From Solibaculum_A intestinale (GTDB lineage: Bacteria > Bacillota > Clostridia > Oscillospirales > Acutalibacteraceae): a DNA stretch of 64,000 nucleotides. The notes under the pieces were generated by a model. The model made no database searches, was not told the DNA's origin, and was given only the letters and a program-made list of their open reading frames with translations. Every line of letters starts with the position of its first letter. Within the stretch, counting starts at the first letter, position 1. Position numbers and translations under genes: made by a program. Below are positions 52,051 through 60,879 of the stretch, piece by piece. Location of the stretch: positions 62,001 through 126,000 of the forward strand of contig NZ_JBBMFD010000005.1 of the NCBI RefSeq assembly GCF_040096205.1, written 5' to 3'.

Positions 52051-54014
52051 AAGCACATATATGCACAACAGAGAACACGGCGGCTGTATCCCTTGATTTC
52101 AGGACGCAGCAAATGATTCAAATGGCGGATATTGACGGACATATTCAATTTATGAAAACGCTTATGAAGAAGTATGAGTTCCCATGGAAGCAAAGGGAGC
52201 AGCTTCAGGCAGAGTTGAAAAAAATCCAGGTCCGTCAGAACGAAAAGACATTGAATATGGCGGTAATTGGTGAATTTTCTTCCGGTAAGAGTAGTTTTAT
52301 CAACGCCCTTCTGCGGGAAAACCTGTTGGAAACAGACGCAATACAAGGGACAACTGTGGCCTCTACCTTGATTGGCTACAGCCCGGAAAGGATTTTCCGT
52401 ACCTGTGGGAAAGGCGGAAGAGGAAAACAGACACGAAAAACGGAAAGCTCAGCGGCATTGGCGAAACTTCTTGCAGCATATACCTCTGGTGATCGGAAAG
52501 ATGAAAATGTGCAGCATCTTGAGGTGGGCTACCCTTCTGATTTTTTGCAGCAGGGCATCTGTATTATTGATACGCCGGGAACCAATTCGCTGGAGCAGTG
52601 GCATGAGGACGTCACAAAGGAAGCAATCCGGGAACAGGCGGATGCCTGTATTATCCTTACCAGTGCGGAAAAACCATTCCCGGAAAGCTTCTGCCGCTTT
52701 TTGGAGGATAACCTGCAGGATGTTTTGCAAACCTGTGTTTTCGTGGTGACTAAAATAGATTTAATCCCGCCGAAGCAGCAAGCCAGACAACTGGAGTATA
52801 TCCGAAAAGTCCTGGAAGAAAAGCTGTCTGTTCATGATCCGTTGATATTGCCTTATTCGGCGCTGCCGGTCATAAATGGAACCGGAACAGAATATATTGA
52901 GGGAAACCGTGAAACAGAAGAAAGAATCCTGAAGTTTTTGCAGGAACAGAGAATCCGGATCCAGTTGCAGCGGTGCATGGCCCTGTCAGAGAACGCAATG
53001 GGACGCCTGAAAGAAAGCATGGAACAGGTCTCTTCGCAGCAGAAACAGCGGCATGACCAACTTATGCAGGCCATTACGACAGACCTGCAGAGCTTTGTCA
53101 CGAGAAAGAAATCGGAAATCAGTTTGACCTATCAAGAAGATGCAAATATAAAAGCGCAGGAATTCAACAAAAAGCTCGACGGCTGGATTGGGTATCGAAA
53201 GAAAAAGGTTTACGAAGCATTCGAAGAACCCACAACAGAAAGCGATATACGGGTCTTTTTACAGACAAAACTGAATCCTTTATTAGAGGAAAAGAAGTCG
53301 GAAATCTTGAAAAATGTCGGCATATCCACAGAGAACTCCTCGAATTATTTGAGTGAGATACAGTCAATAGCGGAAGGGCATTGCAGACGTTTTGAGGCGG
53401 ATTTTAAAAAAGAATACCGGCAGTTGGAATTGCTTGCACACGACTTGGTGAAGGATGTGGATAAAAGCGTCCGCTTGGATGAATCTTTAATGACAAATGT
53501 GCAGGCTAACACGGCCATCCGTCAAAAGGTCGAGGCCAACGTCAAACAGGAAAACCGTGGCTTTCTGGGATATGCGGGTGCGGGAGCGGCAGCCGGGGCT
53601 GCGATTGGTTCAGTTGTCCCGATTATTGGAACAACTGCGGGAGCTGTTATTGGTGCCGTTGCCGGCTTTATACGGTTTAACAAAAAATCAGATGATTCAT
53701 CCAGAGGAGCGGCCTTCCGCAATCAGGTAGCTGGTGATGTCAACGCAGTTGTAGAGCAGTATTTCAGAAGCTTGAAAGATAGTGTGATGCAGTTTTTTAA
53801 TCAAAATATAGCAAATTGCTGGATGCAGGTCGAGCGTGTTATGGATCAGTATCTCACACAGTATACTGGTATAGTCTGTGAAATGAGAAAACGCGATCAG
53901 AAAGCTCAGGAGGAAGCCGCTATAAAGATTAGGGCGATTCAAAACGACGTTGATTTAACGCAGCAGCAATTGGAACAGATCCGGTCAGTGAGAGAAAAAT
54001 TCAGCCGACTGTGA
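52047..54014 (+). CDS. Dynamin-like GTPase 3
   Basis: 655 residues; CAGGAGAG lies upstream. Motifs: G1 GEFSSGKSSF from Gly75, G2 in AIQGTTVAS, G3 in IDTPGTNSLE, G4 in VTKIDLI. Long coiled-coil stalks follow (about 310-480). A Gly/Ala-rich hydrophobic hairpin (AAAGAAIGSVVPIIGTTAGA, about 512-532) would insert in membrane, with a helical tail ending in QQQLEQIRSVREKFSRL. It is distinct from GTPases 1 and 2. Its start is coupled to the frameshifted small gene, and the next gene follows after 19 bases. Confidence 0.92.
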   Translation: MKAHICTTENTAAVSLDFRTQQMIQMADIDGHIQFMKTLMKKYEFPWKQREQLQAELKKIQVRQNEKTLNMAVIGEFSSGKSSFINALLRENLLETDAIQGTTVASTLIGYSPERIFRTCGKGGRGKQTRKTESSAALAKLLAAYTSGDRKDENVQHLEVGYPSDFLQQGICIIDTPGTNSLEQWHEDVTKEAIREQADACIILTSAEKPFPESFCRFLEDNLQDVLQTCVFVVTKIDLIPPKQQARQLEYIRKVLEEKLSVHDPLILPYSALPVINGTGTEYIEGNRETEERILKFLQEQRIRIQLQRCMALSENAMGRLKESMEQVSSQQKQRHDQLMQAITTDLQSFVTRKKSEISLTYQEDANIKAQEFNKKLDGWIGYRKKKVYEAFEEPTTESDIRVFLQTKLNPLLEEKKSEILKNVGISTENSSNYLSEIQSIAEGHCRRFEADFKKEYRQLELLAHDLVKDVDKSVRLDESLMTNVQANTAIRQKVEANVKQENRGFLGYAGAGAAAGAAIGSVVPIIGTTAGAVIGAVAGFIRFNKKSDDSSRGAAFRNQVAGDVNAVVEQYFRSLKDSVMQFFNQNIANCWMQVERVMDQYLTQYTGIVCEMRKRDQKAQEEAAIKIRAIQNDVDLTQQQLEQIRSVREKFSRL

Positions 54015-54033
54015 GAGAAAGGAGTAAAGTGAT

Positions 54034-54561
54034 ATGGATACAATCCGGGAATTTGATTCCGTATGGAAAAAGTTTATGGTGATGTGTCGGGCAAAGCTGA
54101 TGGAAAAAAGTAAACAATGCGTGTTGAGTTGCGCTGCGGCGGAGATGTCGGTTCAGGACGCAGCCTCCATGTGGTTCGATTCATATGACGCATGTGGCCA
54201 GTGGCTGAAACGGTTGGAGAAGGATGAACCACAAGCAGCAAAGAAAGTCAGAACGATTTTACAGGAAATCAAGCTGGAGGAAGTCCCTGCCAAAAAAGGC
54301 TTTCCGGAACTTGGAGTAATCGGAATCGCCGCAGGCGGAGCGGCGGCTGGCGCTGGCGTCGGGGCGTGGATTCTTCATTTAGGAACATGGGGAACCCTTT
54401 TGTCGGCGGCAATTCCTGCGGTGGCTTTGTATCCGGCGATGAAAGGCTATCAAAAAAACGAAAAGGAAAAAGCAGAAAAAGAAGGAATTACAAAATATCT
54501 GGAACAGCTTTCCCTTATCCGGGAAGAAATTGAAGGGGCGTTGAATTGTTCTGCCTGCTAA
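54034..54561 (+). CDS. Membrane protein with Gly/Ala-rich hairpin
   Basis: 175 residues; GAAAGGAG lies upstream. The N-terminal 90 residues are soluble and helical. The middle (about 92-135) is one or two hydrophobic segments (GVIGIAAGGAAAGAGVGAWI, then TLLSAAIPAVALYPAMKGY), like the paddle of the dynamins but without a GTPase. The C-terminus is a charged helix. It looks like a membrane adaptor or a GTPase-free partner of the dynamins. Confidence 0.7.
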   Translation: MDTIREFDSVWKKFMVMCRAKLMEKSKQCVLSCAAAEMSVQDAASMWFDSYDACGQWLKRLEKDEPQAAKKVRTILQEIKLEEVPAKKGFPELGVIGIAAGGAAAGAGVGAWILHLGTWGTLLSAAIPAVALYPAMKGYQKNEKEKAEKEGITKYLEQLSLIREEIEGALNCSAC

Positions 54562-54583
54562 GTGTCCAGCCAAACAAAATAGA

Positions 54584-54625
54584 AACGGCCCGGTCTGCCT
54601 TATGAAAGCTGCAGATTGGGCCGTT
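54584..54625 (+). terminator. Partial terminator within the dynamin operon
   Basis: AACGGCCC (54584-54591) pairs with GGGCCGTT (54618-54625), with an inner CTGC/GCAG pair. The T-run is weak, so read-through into the following genes is likely. Confidence 0.5.
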
Positions 54626-54672
54626 CTTAAAACCTTATTTTTGATGTCAAAACGGAAAGGAAAAGGGACAAT

Positions 54673-55005
54673 ATGATCGATATCAAAATTTCAGTGAGCA
54701 ATGTTGATTACGAAGCCGCTTTGGATACCCTGCTTCCCGTATTGCTGGAGCATTTGTCAAAAAAATCAGAAAATGCTTTTTTGTCTTCTATCTTATCGAA
54801 GACGAAAGGGGTCTCCTCAATAGCGGCAAAGGCAGCGCTGAAGGCGCTTCCGCAGGATACAAGGGATGATCTTGCCGTGGCTTGTTTAAATCATTATAAG
54901 GAGGACATTCAGCGATTGCTTACTGAAGCGTCGAAGCAAAAAGGTATTGCGCTGCAAATTGATGGAATCGATATTGCGGTTGCGCAGAGTTCTGAATCTG
55001 CGTAA
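54673..55005 (+). CDS. Hypothetical protein, 110 residues
   Basis: Preceded by GGAAAGG. The sequence (MIDIKISVSNVDYEAALDTL, then LLEHLSKKSENAFLSSILSK) starts with a beta strand and is otherwise helical. Soluble, no known motif. It lies between the terminator and the HD hydrolase gene. Confidence 0.65.
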   Translation: MIDIKISVSNVDYEAALDTLLPVLLEHLSKKSENAFLSSILSKTKGVSSIAAKAALKALPQDTRDDLAVACLNHYKEDIQRLLTEASKQKGIALQIDGIDIAVAQSSESA

Positions 55006-55070
55006 ATGGGAAATAGCCCAAAAAGTTATTTTACGGATAAAAAAGCGGAATTACTAAAGGAGGCAGCAAA

Positions 55071-55694
55071 GTGGAACGTACAGTTTTTAATGCAGACAAA
55101 ATGTATACCTATATCCGGGGATATGCTTCTGGAGCGGGAATGAAGCAAACGTTAAAGGCCCTTTCCTTCGCAAGGGAAAAGCATGAGGGACAAAAACGTA
55201 AAAATGGGGATCCGTATCTTATACATCCGCTTATCATGGCCTGCAATGCGTTAAGCCTCGGAATTCAGGATGATAATGTCGTCGCCACGATTCTGCTGCA
55301 TGATGTCTGTGAGGATTGCGGTGTCAGCTTGTCGGAGCTGCCGGTAAACGATGTTGTGCGCCGGGGAGTGGAATTGATGACTTTTCAGGTAATGGAAGGC
55401 GAAACCAAGGAAAGTGCGAAAATTCGGTATTATAATATGCTGCCGCAAAGCAAAGAAGCGCTCATTACAAAGCTGATTGACCGCTGCCACAATGTATCCA
55501 GCATGGCCGGAACCTTTTCCGAGGAAAAATTGAAAGCATATATCGAAGAAACCAAACGGTTTGTATATCCTCTTTTACGCAAGGCAAAGCTGGCATATCC
55601 AGATGAAGCCGATATCCTGTTTGTTCTGAAATACCATATGACCAGCGTAGTGAATTCTATAGAAGCAACAATACAAGCATATGAAAATCATTAG
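55071..55694 (+). CDS. HD hydrolase of the Mesh1/SpoT type, probable small alarmone hydrolase
   Basis: 207 residues from a GTG with GGAGG 8 bases upstream. The HD motifs match RelA/SpoT hydrolases: HEGQKRKNGDPYLIHPL (His and HP), LLHDVCEDCG (HD-ED) and ITKLIDRCHNVSSM (K-x-x-DR-x-HN). This is the metal site that removes the 3' pyrophosphate from (p)ppGpp in SpoT and Mesh1. No synthetase or regulatory domain follows, so it is a stand-alone hydrolase. In this operon it could lower alarmone levels, or act on another pyrophosphorylated nucleotide. The enzyme class is well supported; the exact substrate is not. Confidence 0.85.
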   Translation: MERTVFNADKMYTYIRGYASGAGMKQTLKALSFAREKHEGQKRKNGDPYLIHPLIMACNALSLGIQDDNVVATILLHDVCEDCGVSLSELPVNDVVRRGVELMTFQVMEGETKESAKIRYYNMLPQSKEALITKLIDRCHNVSSMAGTFSEEKLKAYIEETKRFVYPLLRKAKLAYPDEADILFVLKYHMTSVVNSIEATIQAYENH

Positions 55695-55765
55695 GAGAGT
55701 AGTCGCTTACAGAAGAATTAGAATTATATTTCAGGACGAAAGGCCGGAAAGATAGGAGGAGTTTT

Positions 55766-56314
55766 ATGAGCAGATTCTTTCAATGGCTGAAAAGTTTCGA
55801 TATAGGGAAAAAAGGAGAAAAGACTGTCAACACAGATATGATTCAGTCCGCCGGTGTGGTAGAACCATCTGTAGATTCTACTAAGAAAAAGGTAGGCTTT
55901 AGCGCTTCCTACACGCTTGGGAACCATTTGTACCGTTCACGTGGGGAAAAAGTGAGTATAGAATTTGACAATGCAGAGCGTGGAATTCATAAGCAGATCA
56001 TCGATGACGGCGGACGCATACTCCAATTTCCTGGAATTATACAAGAGGAATTCTGGATAAAGAAAATTAATATGGGGAGTTTGGAACCAGTCGTTCGTTA
56101 CCGCTCTTCTTTTGAGTCGCTTGGAAACGGAAAGTATCGAATGCTTTGGCAAATTCAGCCGGATGGCAGGTACTGGGAGGATGAAGACGGGTTTGGAGCA
56201 GAATCTGATGAGGAAATTTCGTTATATGCCGATATCGATCAAGACGGGAACTTTTTAGGGCCGTTCAGAATTTATGAACTGGGGATAAAGCGGTATTTAT
56301 TGGAAGAAAAGTAA
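55766..56314 (+). CDS. Hypothetical protein with one calcium-loop-like motif
   Basis: 182 residues; AGGAGG precedes the ATG. The N-terminal 40 residues are basic and amphipathic (FFQWLKSFDIGKKGEKTV). The rest is beta-rich. DIDQDGNFLG at about 157-166 resembles a DxDxDG calcium loop, echoing the repeats in the peptidase of the same operon. No family recognised. Confidence 0.65.
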   Translation: MSRFFQWLKSFDIGKKGEKTVNTDMIQSAGVVEPSVDSTKKKVGFSASYTLGNHLYRSRGEKVSIEFDNAERGIHKQIIDDGGRILQFPGIIQEEFWIKKINMGSLEPVVRYRSSFESLGNGKYRMLWQIQPDGRYWEDEDGFGAESDEEISLYADIDQDGNFLGPFRIYELGIKRYLLEEK

Positions 56315-56358
56315 AGCATGGCATAAGGAAAAGTTTTTTGGAAAGGAGTGTGTGCGGA

Positions 56359-56913
56359 ATGTCAGCATGCAGAGAGTTTCATATTCCGGAATTAAAAGTG
56401 CGGTTGAGAGACGAGGATATTACGCAATCCGAGTGTGAATGCATCGTAAACGCTGCAAATTGTACTTTGCTCGGAGGCGGAGGAGTAGATGGTGCGATCC
56501 ATCGGGCGGCGGGATCGCAGCTTTTGGAAGAATGCCGCACACTGAACGGCTGCCGGACTGGGGAGGCAAAGATTACACAAGGATACCGTTTAAAAGCAAA
56601 ATATATTATCCACACAGTAGGACCGATTTATGGAACGCTGGATGATGAAGAAAAGCTGAAATCCTGTTATTGGAACTCGTTGGAGCTGGCAAAGAAAAAC
56701 GATATCCATACTATCGCGTTTCCTATGATCTCGGCCGGAATATATGGCTATCCCAAACAGGAAGCCGCGAGGATTGCACTTGTTACGGTATGCGATTGGA
56801 TGAACAAACATAGGGGTTATTCCATAGAAGCTACTTTTTACTGCGTAGATCCGGATGCATATAAGGTGATGCACAGATATATGCAGGATTTAAAAAATAC
56901 CCACGAATGCTGA
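56359..56913 (+). CDS. MacroD-type ADP-ribosyl hydrolase
   Basis: 184 residues from the ATG at 56359 (GAAAGGAG upstream). The full macro-domain signature is present: CIVNAANCTLLGGGGVDGAI (about 29-48) with the catalytic Asn/Asp region, HTVGPIYG, and FPMISAGIYGYPKQEA (about 122-137). MacroD/YmdB enzymes remove ADP-ribose from proteins or hydrolyse O-acetyl-ADP-ribose. As the last gene of the operon it could reverse ADP-ribosylation by a toxin or process a signalling nucleotide. No ADP-ribosyltransferase is visible in the window. Confidence 0.93.
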   Translation: MSACREFHIPELKVRLRDEDITQSECECIVNAANCTLLGGGGVDGAIHRAAGSQLLEECRTLNGCRTGEAKITQGYRLKAKYIIHTVGPIYGTLDDEEKLKSCYWNSLELAKKNDIHTIAFPMISAGIYGYPKQEAARIALVTVCDWMNKHRGYSIEATFYCVDPDAYKVMHRYMQDLKNTHEC

Positions 56914-57062
56914 CAAAAGGGAACGAGAATTCATGGGAAGAAGAGAGGTAGAACTTATAGTATAATGCTAAACATATAAAATGGTGAACTTACTTGAATA
57001 TGGGGGATCGCCAGTTTTGATAGTGGAACTATTTGTTCATCAGGTTAAAAGAAGGCGGAGGC

Positions 57063-57494
57063 ATGGAACATTTCGTGATATTGAGGCTGCCGACTCAAGA
57101 TAACGGCATTTTTAAAAAGATTAAGCAGCTGTCAAAACAGCATCCGGAACTGCAGGTGCTGGAAATGGAGGCCTTGCCGGCACTTACTTTCCAGGCGCTT
57201 GAAATTGACGTCTCCAGGCGGCGGGTGTTCTATGGACGGCAGGAAGTAACCCTGACGCCCAAGGAATACGCCCTGCTCTTCCTGCTGGCGGCAAACGCGG
57301 GAAAGGTATTGACCTATCAGAAGCTTTACGAGGCGGTCTGGTCTGACGATTCCCTTGGCAACGAAATAAACGCGGTCAGCTGCCATATTTACGGGCTGAG
57401 GAAAAAGTTCCGTAGGATATCCCCCAAACCGTCTTTTACAATCCGCTGTGTGCGGGAGGTGGGATTCCGGTTTGAGGATGCCGAAGAAAAGTAA
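57063..57494 (+). CDS. OmpR/PhoB-type winged-helix protein without receiver
   Basis: 143 residues; GAAGGCGGAGG precedes the ATG at 57063 (an in-frame TTG at 57033 would add ten residues). The first 45 residues are short and not a receiver domain. The OmpR/PhoB DNA-binding domain spans about 45-140: LTPKEYALLFLLAANAGKVL, then VSCHIYGLRKKF and VREVGFRFE. PhoB-type domains bind 11-bp direct repeats next to -10 boxes, and exactly such an array lies 140 bases downstream. A TATAAT at 56961-56966 could be its promoter. It is likely a regulator of the following sigma genes. Confidence 0.85.
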   Translation: MEHFVILRLPTQDNGIFKKIKQLSKQHPELQVLEMEALPALTFQALEIDVSRRRVFYGRQEVTLTPKEYALLFLLAANAGKVLTYQKLYEAVWSDDSLGNEINAVSCHIYGLRKKFRRISPKPSFTIRCVREVGFRFEDAEEK

Positions 57495-57502
57495 AGAACG
57501 GA

Positions 57503-57531
57503 AGTACGGCCGCTGTGGCCGTACTTTTTTT
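57503..57531 (+). terminator. Terminator after the winged-helix gene
   Basis: AGTACGGCC (57503-57511) and GGCCGTACT (57517-57525) form a perfect 9-bp stem with a GCTGT loop, then six T. Confidence 0.9.
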
Positions 57532-57633
57532 GAGCAAAGCCGCCGCCATGCTTCGGGAGGAAGAAATAAAATCCGACAAATCCCGATATTATGAGGCTTT
57601 TTCCTGTCCTATCCTGTCTGAATTTGCGTCCGC

Positions 57634-57688
57634 CTACGAAAAATCTACAAAAAATCTACGGAAAATCTACGAAATTAGACGGTATAAT
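57634..57688 (+). promoter_or_regulatory. PhoB-box-like promoter
   Basis: Four copies of CTAC followed by an A-rich seven bases start at 57634, 57645, 57656 and 57667, each exactly 11 bp apart. A perfect TATAAT lies at 57683-57688, and the array covers the -35 position, where no TTGACA exists. This is the geometry of PhoB/OmpR-activated promoters. Confidence 0.7.
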
Positions 57689-58050
57689 CCCCGTATCAAC
57701 ATATTCATACAGGGATAGAAAAGCCGTCGGCCATTTTGTCCCTGATGGGGGATAAAATGAAAGGAACATGGAAAAAGAGATACCTGACAGCACCAAAGAA
57801 AAAAACAGATAGCTTTTCAGCCGCAGCCCTCTTTTTGGGGATTGCGGCTGTTTTTTATTCGACGGTATTCTCTTTTTTTGCTTTTCAATTTCCATATTTT
57901 AACAATTATTCCAGCAAAACGGCACCTGTCGGACGGCGGGTGCGTTTCTTTTTTGTCGGGAAATATGGTTTCCTGCGGTTCCACAGCGGACGAAGCCCTC
58001 CGTACAGCCTGAGTTTCCTTAAAAATTCAGACTGATTCGGAGGAAGAAAG
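57689..58050 (+). promoter_or_regulatory. Long leader with two intrinsic terminators before the sigma gene
   Basis: Terminator A: CAGCCGCA (57818-57825) and TGCGGCTG (57843-57850), then six T. Terminator B: GCACC (57922-57926) and GGTGC (57939-57943) with flanking pairs, then TTTCTTTTTT. A frame from ATG 57757 crosses both terminators and has low-complexity, unbalanced composition, so I do not call it. The leader probably acts by attenuation. Confidence 0.6.
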
Positions 58051-58446
58051 ATGTATAAAAGAAATGACGGTTTAACCGAAGACAATAGACTGCAAAACAG
58101 ATTTACGTCATACCTGTGCCGCTCGGTGCATAATAGACGGATCGATTATTTTCGTGGGAAAGAGAAGCCGCTGCGGATTGAAATTATGCTGGAAGATATG
58201 GATTATCTTGTGACGGAAGAACAAGACCGCATTTTACAGTTCGCGGAATATGACGCCTTGCGGCAGGCGCTGAAGGAGATTAAGGAGCAGGAAAGGTATA
58301 TACTGCTGGCGAGAGTGATTGAAGAAAAAAGCTTTTCGCAGATTGCCGGGGAAACAGGGTTAAGCTATAAAGGCGCCGCGGCAGCGTATTACCGTACCCT
58401 GGAGAGGCTGAGAAAACTTCTGGGAGGTGGAAGACGTGGATTTTAG
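58051..58446 (+). CDS. Sigma-70 family factor, Tn916 Orf7-like
   Basis: 131 residues; CGGAGGAAG precedes the ATG. The N-terminal part (FTSYLCRSVHNRRIDYFRGK) is a shortened region 2. The C-terminal part (LLARVIEEKSFSQIAGETGL, then YKGAAAAYYRTLERLRKLL) is region 4. Together with the next gene it has the layout of Tn916 Orf7/Orf8, which control that element's excision and transfer genes. It stands behind a PhoB-like promoter and two terminators. Confidence 0.82.
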   Translation: MYKRNDGLTEDNRLQNRFTSYLCRSVHNRRIDYFRGKEKPLRIEIMLEDMDYLVTEEQDRILQFAEYDALRQALKEIKEQERYILLARVIEEKSFSQIAGETGLSYKGAAAAYYRTLERLRKLLGGGRRGF

Positions 58447-58618
58447 GGAACTGCTCATATTGGCAAAAGCAAACCACCCGAAAGCGATAGAATCGCTCCT
58501 CACGATGTATCGTCCGCTCCTGATGAAAGAAGCTGTAGTCAACGGTATATTTGACGAGGATTTGTTCCAGGAATTGTGTATTGTTTTTCTGCGCTGCGTC
58601 CGGAATTTTCAAATGTAG
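58436..58618 (+). CDS. HTH_16-type small protein, Tn916 Orf8-like
   Basis: 60 residues from GTG 58436, with GGGAGG about 8 bases upstream, overlapping the sigma gene. ELLILAKANHPKAIESLLTM and the pattern YRPLLMKEAVVNG-IFDEDLF match the helix-turn-helix domain found in conjugative transposons (HTH_16). It probably works with the preceding sigma-like protein. Confidence 0.78.
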   Translation: MDFRELLILAKANHPKAIESLLTMYRPLLMKEAVVNGIFDEDLFQELCIVFLRCVRNFQM

Positions 58619-58634
58619 AACGCAGAACAAAAAG

Positions 58635-58697
58635 AAAGGGGGCGCCGGAGGGCGTCCCCTTTCCCGCTGAAAGCGGAACCGGCGCAGACAGCGCCGG
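58635..58697. terminator. Bidirectional hairpins between convergent units
   Basis: AAAGGGGGCGCC (58635-58646) pairs with GGGCG-CCCCTTT (to 58662). A second hairpin, CCGGCGC / GCGCCGG (58679-58697), follows. They separate the plus-strand sigma genes from the minus-strand PcfJ gene. Confidence 0.65.
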
Positions 58698-58707
58698 CAG
58701 GTATCCT

Positions 58708-60879
58708 TTAAGCCGCGGTTTCCATGAGGTCTCCCATCAGCACATCGACAAGAAGTTTACCGGATAAAGTCCCGGTGCGGACAGTCACCTGATCCTTCCG
58801 AAGCTGTTCAAATTCCTCCATTCGCAGAATCCGGCTCTGACCGGCAAGCGAACGGTCTTCGTCCGTCAGACGTTTCGCTACGGCCTTTTGCCATTCAAGC
58901 AAAAAATCCTTAGCCTGGTTGATGTCCTCGTATTGTTCATTGAGTATGGAACGTTTTTGCCGTATCGTGCCGTCCGGCTCAATTTCCAGCGTATAATACG
59001 GTTTTTCCGGCTCGGAACTTTTCCTTAAAAAAAGGATGTACGATTCCCGGTTTTCAATCCGCTCCCAGTAACGGTCGCTGTTTGAAACACAGTGGGTAAG
59101 CGCGCGCCCCTCCAGGATAATTTCTTCTACGCCGGAGGGAGCAATAATCATGTATTGCTCATTGCCGTATTCGTACTTTCCTTTGAGCGACTGACAGATT
59201 TCATCAATATGGGGATACTCTTCCAGAATCCTGCCTACCTGAATGATGATATTTTTACCTTGCTTCTGGCAGATTTGGACTAATTCGTTGTGCCGTTTCC
59301 GGAGATCCCGCACACGGTAAACGAGTTCATTATCCGTATTCATGCGTAGTCCTTTCGCCATAGAGAGATAGTCGGCCCAGGTGTTGATAACATTGTGGCT
59401 GGACATATGCTCTTTTGACATTTGCCGGGTAATATAATTGTGGATTTGCGGAACACTCATCTTTCCGCGAACAAATTTTAAATCCCTGGGTGTAATTTCT
59501 TCCCCGCAAAGCCAGGAAATGGTGTAGTCGGGGATTTCCTGACCGGAGGCTTTTTCATATTGCATCCAGTTCAGGAAACCGCTGCCGCCATTGTTTTGCC
59601 GAAGCCTCTTCAGTTCCTGCCCGTCGATGCCGAGCAGCTTTGTCAGGCTGCTTTCCTGAATAGACAGAGGAACATTATCATTGTCGTATCTGTGTTTCCC
59701 TTTTACATATTCCTGTGCCAGACGGGAAAGCCCCGCCTTAACAAACTTTTCGATATACGGATGCTTTTCATAGGCGATCAGGTATTCTTCCGGATCAACG
59801 ATCTTATTCTGACGGATATACTCGATCAGCCCGGTCTTTTTCAGTTCGTGTCTTGAAAGGTATGGAAGCGTCCGGCCATAAACTCTGCCGGAATAGTCCG
59901 ACCACCAGCCGCCCCTGTTAATGTAACCGCTTATCCACCGCAGGCTTTTCTGCTTGTAAAGCCCCCAGTAATAGGCACGCTGGGGAATAGCGTTTTTATC
60001 GCAGATCATACGGCGGATTTCATGAATATAGCACTCCGGCGTCATATATTCTCCTTTCCGATAGGTACGACAACCTTCAAACTCCCGGAGCATGAGACCG
60101 TCTTTGCAGCATTGAATCAGGTAGAAGGAAGCCTTCTGCGTCTGGAAAAAACCTACCCGTCCGATGCTTTTGAATGTAATCTTGTGCCGACAGCAGGGGC
60201 AGCGCCCTTCCTTATTATAAAGCGGATGTTGAATGGGCACTTCCTTTTCACAATAGGAACAATAGCCGGTTTTGGCGCCTCCCTTTTTATAATGGTAGAA
60301 AATGAAGTTTTCAGGAATCGCTACCTTGTCTACCCATCGTTTCCAGTCTCTGGGAAGGGGCGGTGTCTGCGCCAGGTCGTTGTCCCATTTGTCGGTTTCT
60401 TTTTTGTGCCTCTGCTCCAACTGCTCCTCACGGATTTTAAGCTGGTAGTTGAGCAGGTCGATGAGACGGCCATCTCCAGTTCCCAGATAATTCCGTATGG
60501 CGGTGGATGTGCTCCGGTTTACATATGCGCTTATGTTATAAACGTACTCGCCTTGCGGCCAATCAAGGAGGTCCAGTTTGGAAGTCAGCCACTTTTTTCG
60601 CTGACAGTCATACGTGATAAAATTTCTTTCCTTACGGGAAAAATACACTGCATAAATCGGCAGATTGCCGCCCAGCCGCATATTGGCCGTCCCAAATAAG
60701 GCAACCTTTAAAATACCATTTTGGATGCGGCAGCGGATATACAGGTCATACTTGTAATTCTCATATTTTGTTCGAGAATACGGGATGATCTTCACAACAG
60801 GCGTATCGTTTTTTGCCAGCCTCATCATATTTGGTGTTGCTACCAGCTTATCCATTTTTAATAATTCGTTCTTGTTCAA
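58708..60879 (-). CDS. pcfJ: PcfJ-like protein
   Basis: 723 residues. The C-terminal part has the PcfJ signature EGRALTHCVSNSDRYWERI, then ILFLRKSSEPEKPYYTLEIE. A zinc site occurs near residue 215 (GYCSYCEKE and GRCPCCRHK). PcfJ is encoded in pCF10-type conjugative plasmids and many Clostridia elements, next to PcfK; its molecular role is not established. The start overlaps the stop of the upstream gene (60876), so the two are coupled. It closes the minus-strand operon. Confidence 0.9.
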   Translation of the reverse strand: MNKNELLKMDKLVATPNMMRLAKNDTPVVKIIPYSRTKYENYKYDLYIRCRIQNGILKVALFGTANMRLGGNLPIYAVYFSRKERNFITYDCQRKKWLTSKLDLLDWPQGEYVYNISAYVNRSTSTAIRNYLGTGDGRLIDLLNYQLKIREEQLEQRHKKETDKWDNDLAQTPPLPRDWKRWVDKVAIPENFIFYHYKKGGAKTGYCSYCEKEVPIQHPLYNKEGRCPCCRHKITFKSIGRVGFFQTQKASFYLIQCCKDGLMLREFEGCRTYRKGEYMTPECYIHEIRRMICDKNAIPQRAYYWGLYKQKSLRWISGYINRGGWWSDYSGRVYGRTLPYLSRHELKKTGLIEYIRQNKIVDPEEYLIAYEKHPYIEKFVKAGLSRLAQEYVKGKHRYDNDNVPLSIQESSLTKLLGIDGQELKRLRQNNGGSGFLNWMQYEKASGQEIPDYTISWLCGEEITPRDLKFVRGKMSVPQIHNYITRQMSKEHMSSHNVINTWADYLSMAKGLRMNTDNELVYRVRDLRKRHNELVQICQKQGKNIIIQVGRILEEYPHIDEICQSLKGKYEYGNEQYMIIAPSGVEEIILEGRALTHCVSNSDRYWERIENRESYILFLRKSSEPEKPYYTLEIEPDGTIRQKRSILNEQYEDINQAKDFLLEWQKAVAKRLTDEDRSLAGQSRILRMEEFEQLRKDQVTVRTGTLSGKLLVDVLMGDLMETAA

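Noticed and set aside
57634..57670. Replication iterons
   Set aside because: Four 11-bp repeats could be iterons, but their overlap with the -35 position of a TATAAT promoter and the adjacent PhoB-type gene fit a regulator site better.
57757..58035. Frame of about 92 codons in the sigma leader
   Set aside because: It runs through two intrinsic terminators and has an unbalanced, Phe/Ser/Lys-rich composition; it is more likely leader RNA.
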